Assembly (NCBI RefSeq): GCF_003151075.1 | Contig: NZ_CP029482.1 | Coordinates: 1 to 64,000, forward strand | Reading direction: 5' to 3' | From: Pseudomonas sp. 31-12 | GTDB taxonomy: Bacteria; Pseudomonadota; Gammaproteobacteria; Pseudomonadales; Pseudomonadaceae | Length of the DNA: 64,000 nt | In this document: positions 39,915 to 47,685 of the stretch, in pieces | How the letters are laid out: every line of letters begins with the position of its first letter | Numbering within the stretch: the first letter of the stretch is position 1 | Program-made: the position numbers and the translations under genes | Notes under the pieces: model-generated | Told to the model about the DNA's origin: nothing | Database searches by the model: none | The model's input: only the letters and a program-made list of their open reading frames with translations

Positions 39915-41990
39915 ATGACCGAGTTGTCGCAAGTGTCGGTAACGGCACTCAAGGGTGTCGGCGAGGCCATGGCCGAGAAACTGGCCAAGGTCGGCCTGGA
40001 GAATCTCCAGGACGTGCTGTTCCACCTGCCGCTGCGTTATCAGGACCGCACTCGCGTGGTCCCGATCGGCCATTTGCGACCGGGGCAAGACGCCGTGATC
40101 GAAGGCACCGTCAGCGGCGCCGACGTGGTCATGGGCCGGCGCCGCAGCCTCGTCGTGCGTCTGCAGGACGGCACCGGCGGGCTCAGTCTGCGCTTCTACC
40201 ATTTCAGCAACGCCCAGAAAGAAGGCCTCAAACGCGGCACGCGGATTCGCTGCTACGGCGAAGCGCGGCCCGGTGCGTCGGGACTGGAAATCTACCACCC
40301 GGAATACCGCGCCATCACCGGCGACGAGCCGCCGCCAGTGGATGAAACCCTGACCCCGGTCTACCCGCTCACCGAAGGCCTGACCCAGCAGCGTCTGCGC
40401 CAGTTGTGCATGCAAACCCTGACGATGCTCGGCCCGACCAGCCTGCCCGACTGGCTGCCGACCGAACTGGCCCGGGACTATCAACTGGCGCCGCTGGCCG
40501 ATGCGATCCGCTACCTGCATCACCCGCCCGCCGATGCCGACGTCGACGAACTCGCCCTCGGTCATCACTGGGCGCAGCACCGTCTGGCCTTCGAAGAACT
40601 GCTGACCCATCAGCTGTCCCAGCAACGCCTGCGCGAGAGCATGCGTTCCCTGCGCGCGCCGGCCATGCCGAAAGCGACCAAACTGCCGGCCCAATACTTG
40701 GCCAATCTCGGATTTACGCCAACCGGCGCCCAGCAACGGGTCGGCAACGAAATCGCCTACGACCTCAGCCAGCACGAACCGATGCTGCGCCTGATTCAGG
40801 GCGACGTCGGCGCGGGCAAAACCGTAGTCGCCGCCCTCGCCGCGCTTCAGGCGCTGGAGGCCGGTTATCAGGTCGCTTTGATGGCGCCCACCGAGATCCT
40901 CGCCGAACAGCACTTCATCACCTTCAAGCGCTGGCTCGAACCGCTGGGCATCGAAGTCGCATGGCTGGCCGGCAAGCTCAAGGGCAAAAACCGCGTGGCC
41001 GCGCTGGAGCAGATCGCCAACGGCGCACCCATGGTGGTCGGCACTCACGCACTGTTTCAGGAGGAAGTGCAGTTCAAGAACCTCGCGCTGGCGATCATCG
41101 ACGAACAGCACCGCTTCGGTGTGCAGCAGCGCCTGGCCTTGCGCCAGAAAGGTGTTGGCGGACGGATGTGTCCGCATCAGCTGATCATGACCGCCACGCC
41201 GATTCCGCGAACGCTGGCCATGAGCGCCTACGCCGACCTCGACACCTCGATCCTCGACGAACTGCCGCCCGGCCGAACCCCGGTCAACACGGTATTGGTC
41301 ACCGATACCCGGCGCGTCGAAGTCATCGAGCGCGTACGCGGCGCCTGTGCTGAAGGGCGTCAGGCCTATTGGGTGTGCACGCTGATTGAAGAGTCGGAAG
41401 AGCTGACCTGTCAGGCCGCCGAAACCACTTACGAAGACCTCACCGCCGCCCTCGGCGAGTTGAAGGTCGGCCTGATCCACGGCCGCATGAAGCCCGCCGA
41501 AAAGGCCGCCGTCATGGCCGAATTCAAGGCCGGCAACCTGCAGCTGCTGGTCGCGACCACCGTGATTGAGGTCGGCGTCGACGTCCCGAATGCCAGCCTG
41601 ATGATCATCGAAAACCCCGAACGCCTCGGTCTCGCGCAGCTGCACCAATTGCGCGGCCGTGTCGGTCGAGGCAGCGCCGCGAGCCATTGCGTGCTGCTCT
41701 ACCATCCGCCGCTGTCGCAGATCGGCCGTCAGCGCCTGGGCATCATGCGTGAAACCAACGACGGTTTTGTCATCGCCGAAAAAGACCTCGAACTGCGCGG
41801 CCCCGGCGAAATGCTCGGCACGCGCCAGACCGGCCTGCTGCAATTCAAGGTCGCCGACCTGATGCGCGATGCCGATTTACTACCCGCCGTGCGCGACGCC
41901 GCCCAGGCTTTGCTGGAGCGCTGGCCGGACCACGTCAGCCCATTACTGGACCGCTGGCTGCGTCATGGGCAGCAATACGGCCAAGTGTGA
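39915..41990 (+). CDS. recG: ATP-dependent DNA helicase RecG
   Basis: Branch-migrating helicase of 691 residues that remodels stalled forks and Holliday junctions. An N-terminal wedge/OB domain comes first. Walker A GDVGAGKTVVAALAAL lies near residue 296, DEQHRFGVQQR near residue 397, and the C-terminal QLHQLRGRVGRGSAASHCVL near residue 576. The start ATG lies nine bases after the oxyR stop, suggesting one transcript. Confidence 0.97.
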   Translation: MTELSQVSVTALKGVGEAMAEKLAKVGLENLQDVLFHLPLRYQDRTRVVPIGHLRPGQDAVIEGTVSGADVVMGRRRSLVVRLQDGTGGLSLRFYHFSNAQKEGLKRGTRIRCYGEARPGASGLEIYHPEYRAITGDEPPPVDETLTPVYPLTEGLTQQRLRQLCMQTLTMLGPTSLPDWLPTELARDYQLAPLADAIRYLHHPPADADVDELALGHHWAQHRLAFEELLTHQLSQQRLRESMRSLRAPAMPKATKLPAQYLANLGFTPTGAQQRVGNEIAYDLSQHEPMLRLIQGDVGAGKTVVAALAALQALEAGYQVALMAPTEILAEQHFITFKRWLEPLGIEVAWLAGKLKGKNRVAALEQIANGAPMVVGTHALFQEEVQFKNLALAIIDEQHRFGVQQRLALRQKGVGGRMCPHQLIMTATPIPRTLAMSAYADLDTSILDELPPGRTPVNTVLVTDTRRVEVIERVRGACAEGRQAYWVCTLIEESEELTCQAAETTYEDLTAALGELKVGLIHGRMKPAEKAAVMAEFKAGNLQLLVATTVIEVGVDVPNASLMIIENPERLGLAQLHQLRGRVGRGSAASHCVLLYHPPLSQIGRQRLGIMRETNDGFVIAEKDLELRGPGEMLGTRQTGLLQFKVADLMRDADLLPAVRDAAQALLERWPDHVSPLLDRWLRHGQQYGQV

Positions 41991-42068
41991 GCACCGTCGC
42001 AGTTTGTCGGCGATGCTTTTAAACAAGCTGGTTATACTCCTGCAATTGTTTGAATACGGATACAGACC

Positions 42069-43469
42069 ATGACAGAAGCTGCCCTCGCCCCCGACACCCT
42101 GCACGCTCCGTCTGTTATTCGGTTGCTGCTGGGCAAAATGGGCATTGCCTACGAAGAAGTCCTCGACCACCACGGCCTCAACGCCTCGCGCAAAGTGCAG
42201 GCGGTGCTGGTGGACGACGCGGTCGGCGCCCTGATGGTGCTGTTCCCGCAAAGCCAGTTGCTGGACCTCAATCGCCTCGCCGAACTGACCGGTCGCCGCC
42301 TCACCGCCGTGCCCACCGAACGCCTGGTGAAAATGCTCGGCAAGCACAACCTGAGCCTACTGCCCGGCCTGCCGGCGCTGACCAGTTCGCCGTGCCTGTA
42401 CGAAGAAAGCCTGCTGCGCGAACCGAAGTTGCTGATCAACTCGGGCGAGCCGGGCCTGCTGCTGGAAATCACCAGCGAAGATTTCAAGAGCATGCTGACC
42501 AAGGCCAGCGCCGCCAACTTCGGCGAGAACCTGACCAGCATCCGCCCGAACCTCGACCGCCCCGACGATGACCGCCAGGAAATCACCCAGGCCGTCCAGG
42601 CGTTCACCGCGCGACGCATCCAGCAACGTCTGGAAGAGACCATCGAGATTCCGCCGCTGGCCGAGACCGCGCAGAAAATCATCAAGTTGCGCGTCGACCC
42701 CAACGCCACCATCGACGACATCACCGGCGTGGTCGAAACCGACCCGGCGCTGGCCGCCCAAGTCGTCAGCTGGGCCGCGTCGCCGTACTACGCCTCGCCG
42801 GGCAAAATTCGTTCAGTGGAAGACGCGATCGTGCGCGTGCTGGGTTTCGACCTGGTGATCAACCTCGCGCTAGGCCTGGCCCTGGGCAAAACCCTGAGCC
42901 TGCCCAAAGACCACCCGCAACACACCACGCCGTACTGGCAGCAATCGATCTACACCGCCGCCGTCATCGAAGGCCTGACCCGCGCCATGCCCCGCGCCCA
43001 GCGCCCGGAAGCCGGCCTGACCTACCTCGCCGGCCTGCTGCACAACTTCGGCTACCTGCTGCTGGCCCACGTCTTCCCGCCGCACTTCTCGCTGATCTGC
43101 CGTCACCTGGAGGTCAACCCGCACCTGTGCCACAGCTACGTCGAGCAACACCTGCTCGGCATCAGCCGCGAACAGATCGGCTCCTGGCTGATGCGCTACT
43201 GGGACATGCCCGACGAACTGGCCACCGCCCTGCGCTTCCAGCACGACCCGAGCTACGACGGTGCCTACGCTGAATACCCGAACCTCGTGTGCCTTGCCGT
43301 ACGCCTGCTGCGCAGCCGCGGCATCGGCTCCGGCCCCGACGAAGACATCCCCGACGCCTTGCTCGAACGCGTCGGCCTGACCCGCGACAAAGCCAACGAC
43401 GTCGTCAGCAAAGTCCTCGAAGCCGAAGTGCTGCTGCGCGAACTGGCTTCGCAATTCAGCCAGGCCTAA
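42069..43469 (+). CDS. YbaK-like/HDOD domain fusion protein
   Basis: Protein of 466 residues. Residues ~10-150 resemble a YbaK/EbsC aminoacyl-tRNA deacylase domain (VIRLLLGKMGIAYEEV, KVQAVLVDD, LTGRRLTAVPTERL). Residues ~195-410 are an HDOD domain (IEIPPLAETAQKIIKLRVD, AYCG-type loops replaced by LAGLLHNFGYLLLAHVFP). HDOD proteins are signalling scaffolds without HD phosphodiesterase residues. The combination is known in Pseudomonas, but its task is unclear. It follows recG by 78 bp and could share its transcript. Confidence 0.85.
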   Translation: MTEAALAPDTLHAPSVIRLLLGKMGIAYEEVLDHHGLNASRKVQAVLVDDAVGALMVLFPQSQLLDLNRLAELTGRRLTAVPTERLVKMLGKHNLSLLPGLPALTSSPCLYEESLLREPKLLINSGEPGLLLEITSEDFKSMLTKASAANFGENLTSIRPNLDRPDDDRQEITQAVQAFTARRIQQRLEETIEIPPLAETAQKIIKLRVDPNATIDDITGVVETDPALAAQVVSWAASPYYASPGKIRSVEDAIVRVLGFDLVINLALGLALGKTLSLPKDHPQHTTPYWQQSIYTAAVIEGLTRAMPRAQRPEAGLTYLAGLLHNFGYLLLAHVFPPHFSLICRHLEVNPHLCHSYVEQHLLGISREQIGSWLMRYWDMPDELATALRFQHDPSYDGAYAEYPNLVCLAVRLLRSRGIGSGPDEDIPDALLERVGLTRDKANDVVSKVLEAEVLLRELASQFSQA

Positions 43470-43476
43470 AGCACGA

Positions 43477-43536
43477 CGGGCAAGCCCACTCCCACAGGAT
43501 TCACGCAATCCCTGTGGGAGCGGGCTTGCCCGCGAT
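43477..43536. repeat. REP inverted repeat
   Basis: GGGCAAGCCCACTCCCACAGG and CCTGTGGGAGCGGGCTTGCCC arms with a short 16-bp centre, directly after the HDOD gene. Confidence 0.8.
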
Positions 43537-43570
43537 GAATCCAACTCAATCCACCTGAATGACACTGAAC

Positions 43571-43707
43571 CCTGTGGCGAGGGGACTTGTCCCCGTTCGG
43601 CTGCGCAGCAGTCGCAAACCCCGCCAACACGGTACGCCTGATACAACACAGTCTCAGGCTTTAGGGCCGCTTCGCAGCCCAACGAGGATAAATCCCCTCG
43701 CCACAGG
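43571..43707. repeat. REP-like inverted repeat, TGGCGAGGGGAC type
   Basis: CCTGTGGCGAGGGGACTTGT and the far arm AAATCCCCTCGCCACAGG enclose GCTGCGCAGCAGTCGC and GGGCCGCTTCGCAGCCC hairpins. It is the second class of repeat, directly next to a first-class REP. Confidence 0.85.
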
Positions 43708-43721
43708 GTTAACCATCAACC

Positions 43722-44111
43722 TCAAGCCTTGGCTTTAGCCTTCGCCTTGCGCGGCTTCAAATACTTGGTCAACCCCTGAAACCAGATCACCAGCGCCGGG
43801 TTGCCCTTGATCTGAATCGACTTGTCCTGAATCCCCGTCATAAACGCCAGCTGCTTGTTCTTCGCCTGCATCGTGGCAAAGCCATACGCCGCATCTTTGA
43901 ACGCAATCGCAAACGCCGGCTCGGCATACACGCCGGACTTGCTGGTAATGCGCTGATCCTTCACAAAGAAATGCCGCGCCACTTTCCCGTCCTGGGTCTG
44001 TAATTGGAATACAAGCTCCTTGTCACCCAACTGCTGTTGAAATGCAGGATTAGTCCGACTGGCTTTACCCATCAACAAACCCAGCATCCACAGAAGAAAA
44101 CGAAATTTCAT
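43722..44111 (-). CDS. Conserved hypothetical protein with Lys/Ala tail
   Basis: Protein of 129 residues, no certain family. A hydrophobic N-terminus (FRFLLWMLGLLMGKASR) could be a membrane anchor or signal. The middle holds VARHFFVKDQRITSKSGVY and IQIKGNPALVIWFQGLTKYL, slightly reminiscent of SCP2 sterol-carrier folds. The C-terminus ends in PRKAKAKAKA, a basic repeat. The start ATG has GAGG eight bases upstream. It is divergent from the DUF6124 leader. Confidence 0.7.
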   Translation of the reverse strand: MKFRFLLWMLGLLMGKASRTNPAFQQQLGDKELVFQLQTQDGKVARHFFVKDQRITSKSGVYAEPAFAIAFKDAAYGFATMQAKNKQLAFMTGIQDKSIQIKGNPALVIWFQGLTKYLKPRKAKAKAKA

Positions 44112-44387
44112 GCGCACAGCCTCAAAAGGAAAATGAACGGCCGGCGCAGTGTAGCGGCTTCAAGCGAGAACGCCACTGTTGTGCAGCGATAGGAGAAGAT
44201 GCCGGGGTTTTTGACGCTGATGACTACCAAGTCATTGACGAAACTCGAGTGTTTAAAAGCGTGAATATTTTGATCTTTCTACGCTCGACTCCATAGGACA
44301 TTTCCTTCAACACGTGGCGCTGTTCATGAACTAGGCAGCCCTCGGCTTCATCGATAGTCTTTTCTCGTCGCCGCAAAATCGGTGACA

Positions 44388-44593
44388 CGGACGTGCAAGT
44401 CCGGTCTGGAACACTTTCGTTATGGCTATTGACCGAGCATTTTCTTATGCTCGCGAATCGTTATGGCGACTGTGTGTGGGAGACCTTCGGGTCTGCCGGA
44501 GTTCCGGACCGGTCTTGCACACCTATACACAGTTGCCACCTCTTTCGAAGTGCGAGCGAAACGGTGTCAGCTCCAATTTCCGGAAGATACCTA
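44388..44593 (+). ncRNA. Structured 5' leader of the DUF6124 gene (candidate cis-RNA)
   Basis: The leader contains a series of stems. CGGAC/GTCCG lies at 44388-44403. A perfect CGAGCAT/ATGCTCG hairpin lies at 44434-44453. An 11-bp outer stem pairs 44465-44475 with 44527-44537 (one G-U pair). Inside it are an AGACC-UUCG-GGUCU tetraloop hairpin (44481-44494) and a CCGG-AGUU-CCGG hairpin (44496-44507). A competing fold pairs GUGUG and AGACC with 44511-44522. Similar leaders precede related DUF6124 genes in other pseudomonads as far as remembered. Status as a regulatory RNA is inference. Confidence 0.5.
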
Positions 44594-44977
44594 ATGATCA
44601 AGCCAACACCGAATCCACCTGAACACGAAGACACATCTCCCTACGAATCCTTCGATTCGAAAAAACTCCACGAAGCCGCTGAGCGCGCCCTCGATCTTCA
44701 CCTCGGCACACCTCCGGATAAAAATTCCAAACGTCGCAATGGCGGTCTCTTCATCGTCGCTCCCGACCTCCACACCGAAACCCTCCTGGCCAACGCTTCG
44801 GAAGACCTGCTATCCATCAGCGCTATCGCCGCTGACCTGGCCGACGGTGTTGAAGGCTCACGCCGCTCCGTCGCACTGGCACTCAGCAGAATGGCGGACG
44901 GTGTGCATCTGTTAGTGGAACGAGCGCTGGATCACATTGATTCGCCGAATCCGGCGGAGCATCGGGCCAAGGTGTAG
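44594..44977 (+). CDS. DUF6124 family protein
   Basis: Protein of 127 residues, soluble and acidic at the N-terminus, with the family pattern LLANASEDLLSISAIAADLADGVEGSRRSVAL and QLVERAL-like helices near the C-terminus. Function unknown; pseudomonads often have several copies. The start is the ATG of MIKPTPNPPEH after GGAAG. The reading frame stays open upstream through the leader, but those codons are not family-like. It ends at a bidirectional terminator. Confidence 0.75.
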   Translation: MIKPTPNPPEHEDTSPYESFDSKKLHEAAERALDLHLGTPPDKNSKRRNGGLFIVAPDLHTETLLANASEDLLSISAIAADLADGVEGSRRSVALALSRMADGVHLLVERALDHIDSPNPAEHRAKV

Positions 44978-44987
44978 AAGGAAATGA

Positions 44988-45022
44988 GGGGATGGGTTTA
45001 GTCTTAAAACTCATCCCCTTTT
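44988..45022. terminator. Bidirectional terminator, DUF6124 gene and T6SS cargo end
   Basis: GGGGATGGGTTT and AAAACTCATCCCC pair with a small mismatch, followed by TTTT. It lies between the convergent DUF6124 gene and the last lipoprotein gene of the T6SS cargo. Confidence 0.7.
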
Positions 45023-45024
45023 AT

Positions 45025-45618
45025 CTAGTTCGCCAACTTCAAAAGCCGATGCACCAACATCTCGCCGGGACTCCAATCACGCAGGGTCGGCAATAACCCC
45101 TTGTTCCGACTTTTTTCGTAATCGTCCGCGCCCTCCGGAACGACCAGTTCATCCCACACAAAGTAGACCTTCGCAACAATGCCCGTTTGCACGTAATACT
45201 CGGGCGACTCTCCTCGCGCATCCGTTTCAAAATAGGCGGGAACCGGGTTATTTGAGAACACCATCGCCATGTTTACGTGCTTCACAGGTGAGTCCGGGCC
45301 AGCGAGAATCCTGACTTGAACAACTGAAGTCGGAGGAAACACCGACATCCAAAGGTCATCGACTTGGCCAAGGTCCACGATGCCCGGTAGAACTGGAGCA
45401 AGCAGACTGAGATTCACCAAATCCCAATCGTCTCCACCCGCACGCAGAGAAACAATGGGCTCTTGATCAGAAAAATCGGCGATCTCCTGGCTGACCAGCG
45501 CAATGTCATTCTCGATATGGTTTTCTACGACACCGCTCAGGGTACCGCTATCGCGACTGGCATCACCGCATGCGCAGAGCAGAAGAAAAGAAAGTAACCA
45601 AAAAAGCTTCATTAGCAT
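45025..45618 (-). CDS. Lipoprotein with a VgrG C-terminal-like domain
   Basis: Protein of 197 residues with a signal and a lipobox ending at LCACGD, so a lipoprotein. Residues about 100-175 align with the last ~75 residues of the VgrG encoded 2 kb away: WDELVVPEGADDYEKSRNK here, WDELIVPPGSDDYEASRNK in VgrG, 15 of 19 identical, and weaker similarity before it. Its C-terminus continues with GLLPTLRDWSPGEMLVHRLL, which VgrG lacks. It could be an immunity-type protein or a cargo remnant. The start ATG has GGAG five bases upstream. It is separated from the coupled cassette by a repeat-bearing gap. Confidence 0.7.
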   Translation of the reverse strand: MLMKLFWLLSFLLLCACGDASRDSGTLSGVVENHIENDIALVSQEIADFSDQEPIVSLRAGGDDWDLVNLSLLAPVLPGIVDLGQVDDLWMSVFPPTSVVQVRILAGPDSPVKHVNMAMVFSNNPVPAYFETDARGESPEYYVQTGIVAKVYFVWDELVVPEGADDYEKSRNKGLLPTLRDWSPGEMLVHRLLKLAN

Positions 45619-45698
45619 TACAACTCCTGACCATCAACTTAAATTTTGGAGACTGGTAGCTCTCTTCAATATCTACCCCCGTAAAAACAAAGAAAAAC

Positions 45699-45770
45699 AA
45701 AGGGGACGGATTTATTTACTGATGAGCGCCCCACAAAACAATAAGGTCAGTTAATAAATCCGCCCTCTTT
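45699..45770. repeat. Inverted repeat with AAAGGGGACGGATTTATTT arms
   Basis: AAAGGGGACGGATTTATTTAC and its near-complement GTTAATAAATCCGCCCTCTTT frame about 24 bp in the 187-bp gap between the two lipoprotein genes. This arm resembles a repeat widely scattered in proteobacterial genomes, and is unlike the REP classes elsewhere in the window. Confidence 0.7.
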
Positions 45771-45805
45771 TCCCTCCAATTAAATAAATACAGCCACTTT
45801 CATAA

Positions 45806-46681
45806 TTAGTTAAGCGCTTGAATGGTAGGATCCTTATAACTTGAATCAACCTCTATACCCGCATCCGCTGCTTTCTCCTCAAGGTCGCGCCGCTGTTTCT
45901 TATATTTTAAAAGAAGACCAGGTAGCAGCTCTTTCCAGCGTTTCTTATCTTCTTCCTTACCAAACGCAGACCTCCAGTATGCACTTTCACTTTTAAATGT
46001 CAGCGTAATGAGATACGTCGCGCGATCATTTGGCGCATCGTCAGAGTCTCGTCGCCAAGCCCTTAGCGTCAGGTAGGTACCGTCGTTATAAAAATGCCAA
46101 TTGTAGAATTTACCTATCTCCAGCCACTTATCCAGGCTTATTTCGTAATCGGGATCTAACCATGGATGACTCATCACATAGCTGCCTAATACCTCGGCCG
46201 GAGAGGCTATTTTTTCAAGTTGAGAGCCTGATATTCGCGGATCAGATGGCGCGTAATAATTGGACCACCCGGAATTCTTAATCACCTTTATAAAATCATA
46301 TATAAAAGCCTGATACTCTTCATGCCGACTATTGCTTGGAATACTTCTAATAGTCAATTCCAGATTTTCAACGGCCTCACTCACATCTTGATTGACAGCT
46401 ATCTTTACGCCGACAACCTGATCAATGTGCAAGGTCTTATTCACAACGACTGATGGAAGATCATCATCACCAAATGATTTGTCAAATTTGTAAAAACACA
46501 TATTTGCTTGAAGCAAACAATCCTGAAGAAACGTTACAGGACTATTGGACATTACGTCCTTGACAGTCTCACTCATTTGAATTTCAATTAACGGTTTTTT
46601 TGACATGGAGTCACTCCCGGCGTCACTAGCATCGCCACACGCGCCAAGTAAAAGAAAAGAAAGAAGCCAATATTTTTTCAT
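45806..46681 (-). CDS. Candidate T6SS immunity lipoprotein
   Basis: Protein of 291 residues with signal and lipobox LLLGACGDAS. The mature part is acidic in the middle and Lys-rich near the end, with no recognised domain. Its ATG overlaps the stop of the upstream effector candidate (ATGA), which strongly suggests co-translation as an effector-immunity pair. Its signal peptide (WLLSFLLLGACGDAS) nearly equals that of the next lipoprotein (WLLSFLLLCACGDAS), so the two may share an origin. The AT-rich codon use differs from the T6SS core genes. A lipid-anchored immunity protein would fit a periplasm- or membrane-acting toxin. Confidence 0.65.
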   Translation of the reverse strand: MKKYWLLSFLLLGACGDASDAGSDSMSKKPLIEIQMSETVKDVMSNSPVTFLQDCLLQANMCFYKFDKSFGDDDLPSVVVNKTLHIDQVVGVKIAVNQDVSEAVENLELTIRSIPSNSRHEEYQAFIYDFIKVIKNSGWSNYYAPSDPRISGSQLEKIASPAEVLGSYVMSHPWLDPDYEISLDKWLEIGKFYNWHFYNDGTYLTLRAWRRDSDDAPNDRATYLITLTFKSESAYWRSAFGKEEDKKRWKELLPGLLLKYKKQRRDLEEKAADAGIEVDSSYKDPTIQALN

Positions 46682-47685
46682 GTTGCGGCCTTCCAGGTTG
46701 CGATAGTCTCTATCTCACCTTCCATATAGACCTGCTTTTCTTCCATTAATAAATGGTATTGACTAGCGATATCGCCAATAAACTTCATCCGATCATCTTC
46801 ACTGTATAAACTTCCCTTTTCCATTTGGACGCGTAGCTCTGGCGCTTTAACATCACAAGCAGTACTAAAAGCAGCTACTCGCACAGGAACAAACGGGGCC
46901 CATTCAAACCCTGCTTGCATCCACAGTGTCGCCTGAAATAAATAGTCATTATAAATAAGCGGCTGCAGAATTCTACGCTGCTCATGATCAGCAATAGAAA
47001 GAAGGGATTGCAACTGCAAGTCTCTTTTGGCCACAAGGTTAGTAGTCGTTTCAAATCGTTTAATGTACCCGAACCCATCCATTACGTCAGGTGTCGATTT
47101 AAGGTTTTTTAATATGGGCAACGCCTCATCTGCCCAAGGCAAACTGTCCATATTCATCTGCACTTGTGCATCACAACTTTTCGCATTGCGAACGGGCGCA
47201 CAGCTCTCAAACTGCTCCGGATATTTCTTATAAAACCAATGCCAGACAAAGATATCTTGAAATAACCAGAAATTGCCTTTCCCTAGCCCTTTCTTGCCAA
47301 TCCTCAATGGCGGCTGGCCAACAGGTGGCACTCCAATCGTCAGGTAAGGTTCTGCCGGAATAAAATCCAAACCGCACTTAACCTGTTTACTGGCAAAAGC
47401 TGCCAATCCCATCCAATAAAACCGACCTTTTAAATCTGGCTTTCCGTCTTCACCGCGCTCCAAATAAAACTCAGCATAAGCAGCAGCGATCCGCGCAGCT
47501 CGAGCACCAAAATCCGAAACCAAAACCGTTTTTGTCGACTTAGAAAAAAAGGTTTTTTCCGGAATACTTAAACGGCTAATCGCTTCCTGCTGCCCCATCG
47601 TCCACAGCTTGTCGCACTTCAACGCGATCTCTTGAATTGAACAACTCTGGGTGTTCGTTTTAAAAGTAGCTACGGGTGCACTCAT
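46678..47685 (-). CDS. Candidate T6SS effector (DUF2515-like)
   Basis: Protein of 335 residues, no signal peptide. The segment RIAAAYAEFYLERG followed by FYWMGLAAFASKQVKCGL recalls the DUF2515 family; this assignment is from memory and uncertain. Several aromatic clusters are present (FWLFQDIFVWHWFYKKYP near residue 160). It starts within the last four bases of vgrG (ATGA) and ends overlapping the immunity candidate, so it is almost certainly VgrG cargo. Codons are AT-richer than in the structural genes, suggesting recent exchange. Toxic activity is inferred from context only. Confidence 0.65.
   Translation of the reverse strand: MSAPVATFKTNTQSCSIQEIALKCDKLWTMGQQEAISRLSIPEKTFFSKSTKTVLVSDFGARAARIAAAYAEFYLERGEDGKPDLKGRFYWMGLAAFASKQVKCGLDFIPAEPYLTIGVPPVGQPPLRIGKKGLGKGNFWLFQDIFVWHWFYKKYPEQFESCAPVRNAKSCDAQVQMNMDSLPWADEALPILKNLKSTPDVMDGFGYIKRFETTTNLVAKRDLQLQSLLSIADHEQRRILQPLIYNDYLFQATLWMQAGFEWAPFVPVRVAAFSTACDVKAPELRVQMEKGSLYSEDDRMKFIGDIASQYHLLMEEKQVYMEGEIETIATWKAAT

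Noticed and set aside
38991..41843. 950-codon open frame on the minus strand opposite oxyR-recG
   Set aside because: A shadow of GC-rich codon use; oxyR and recG are unmistakable on the other strand and the antisense protein has no family features.
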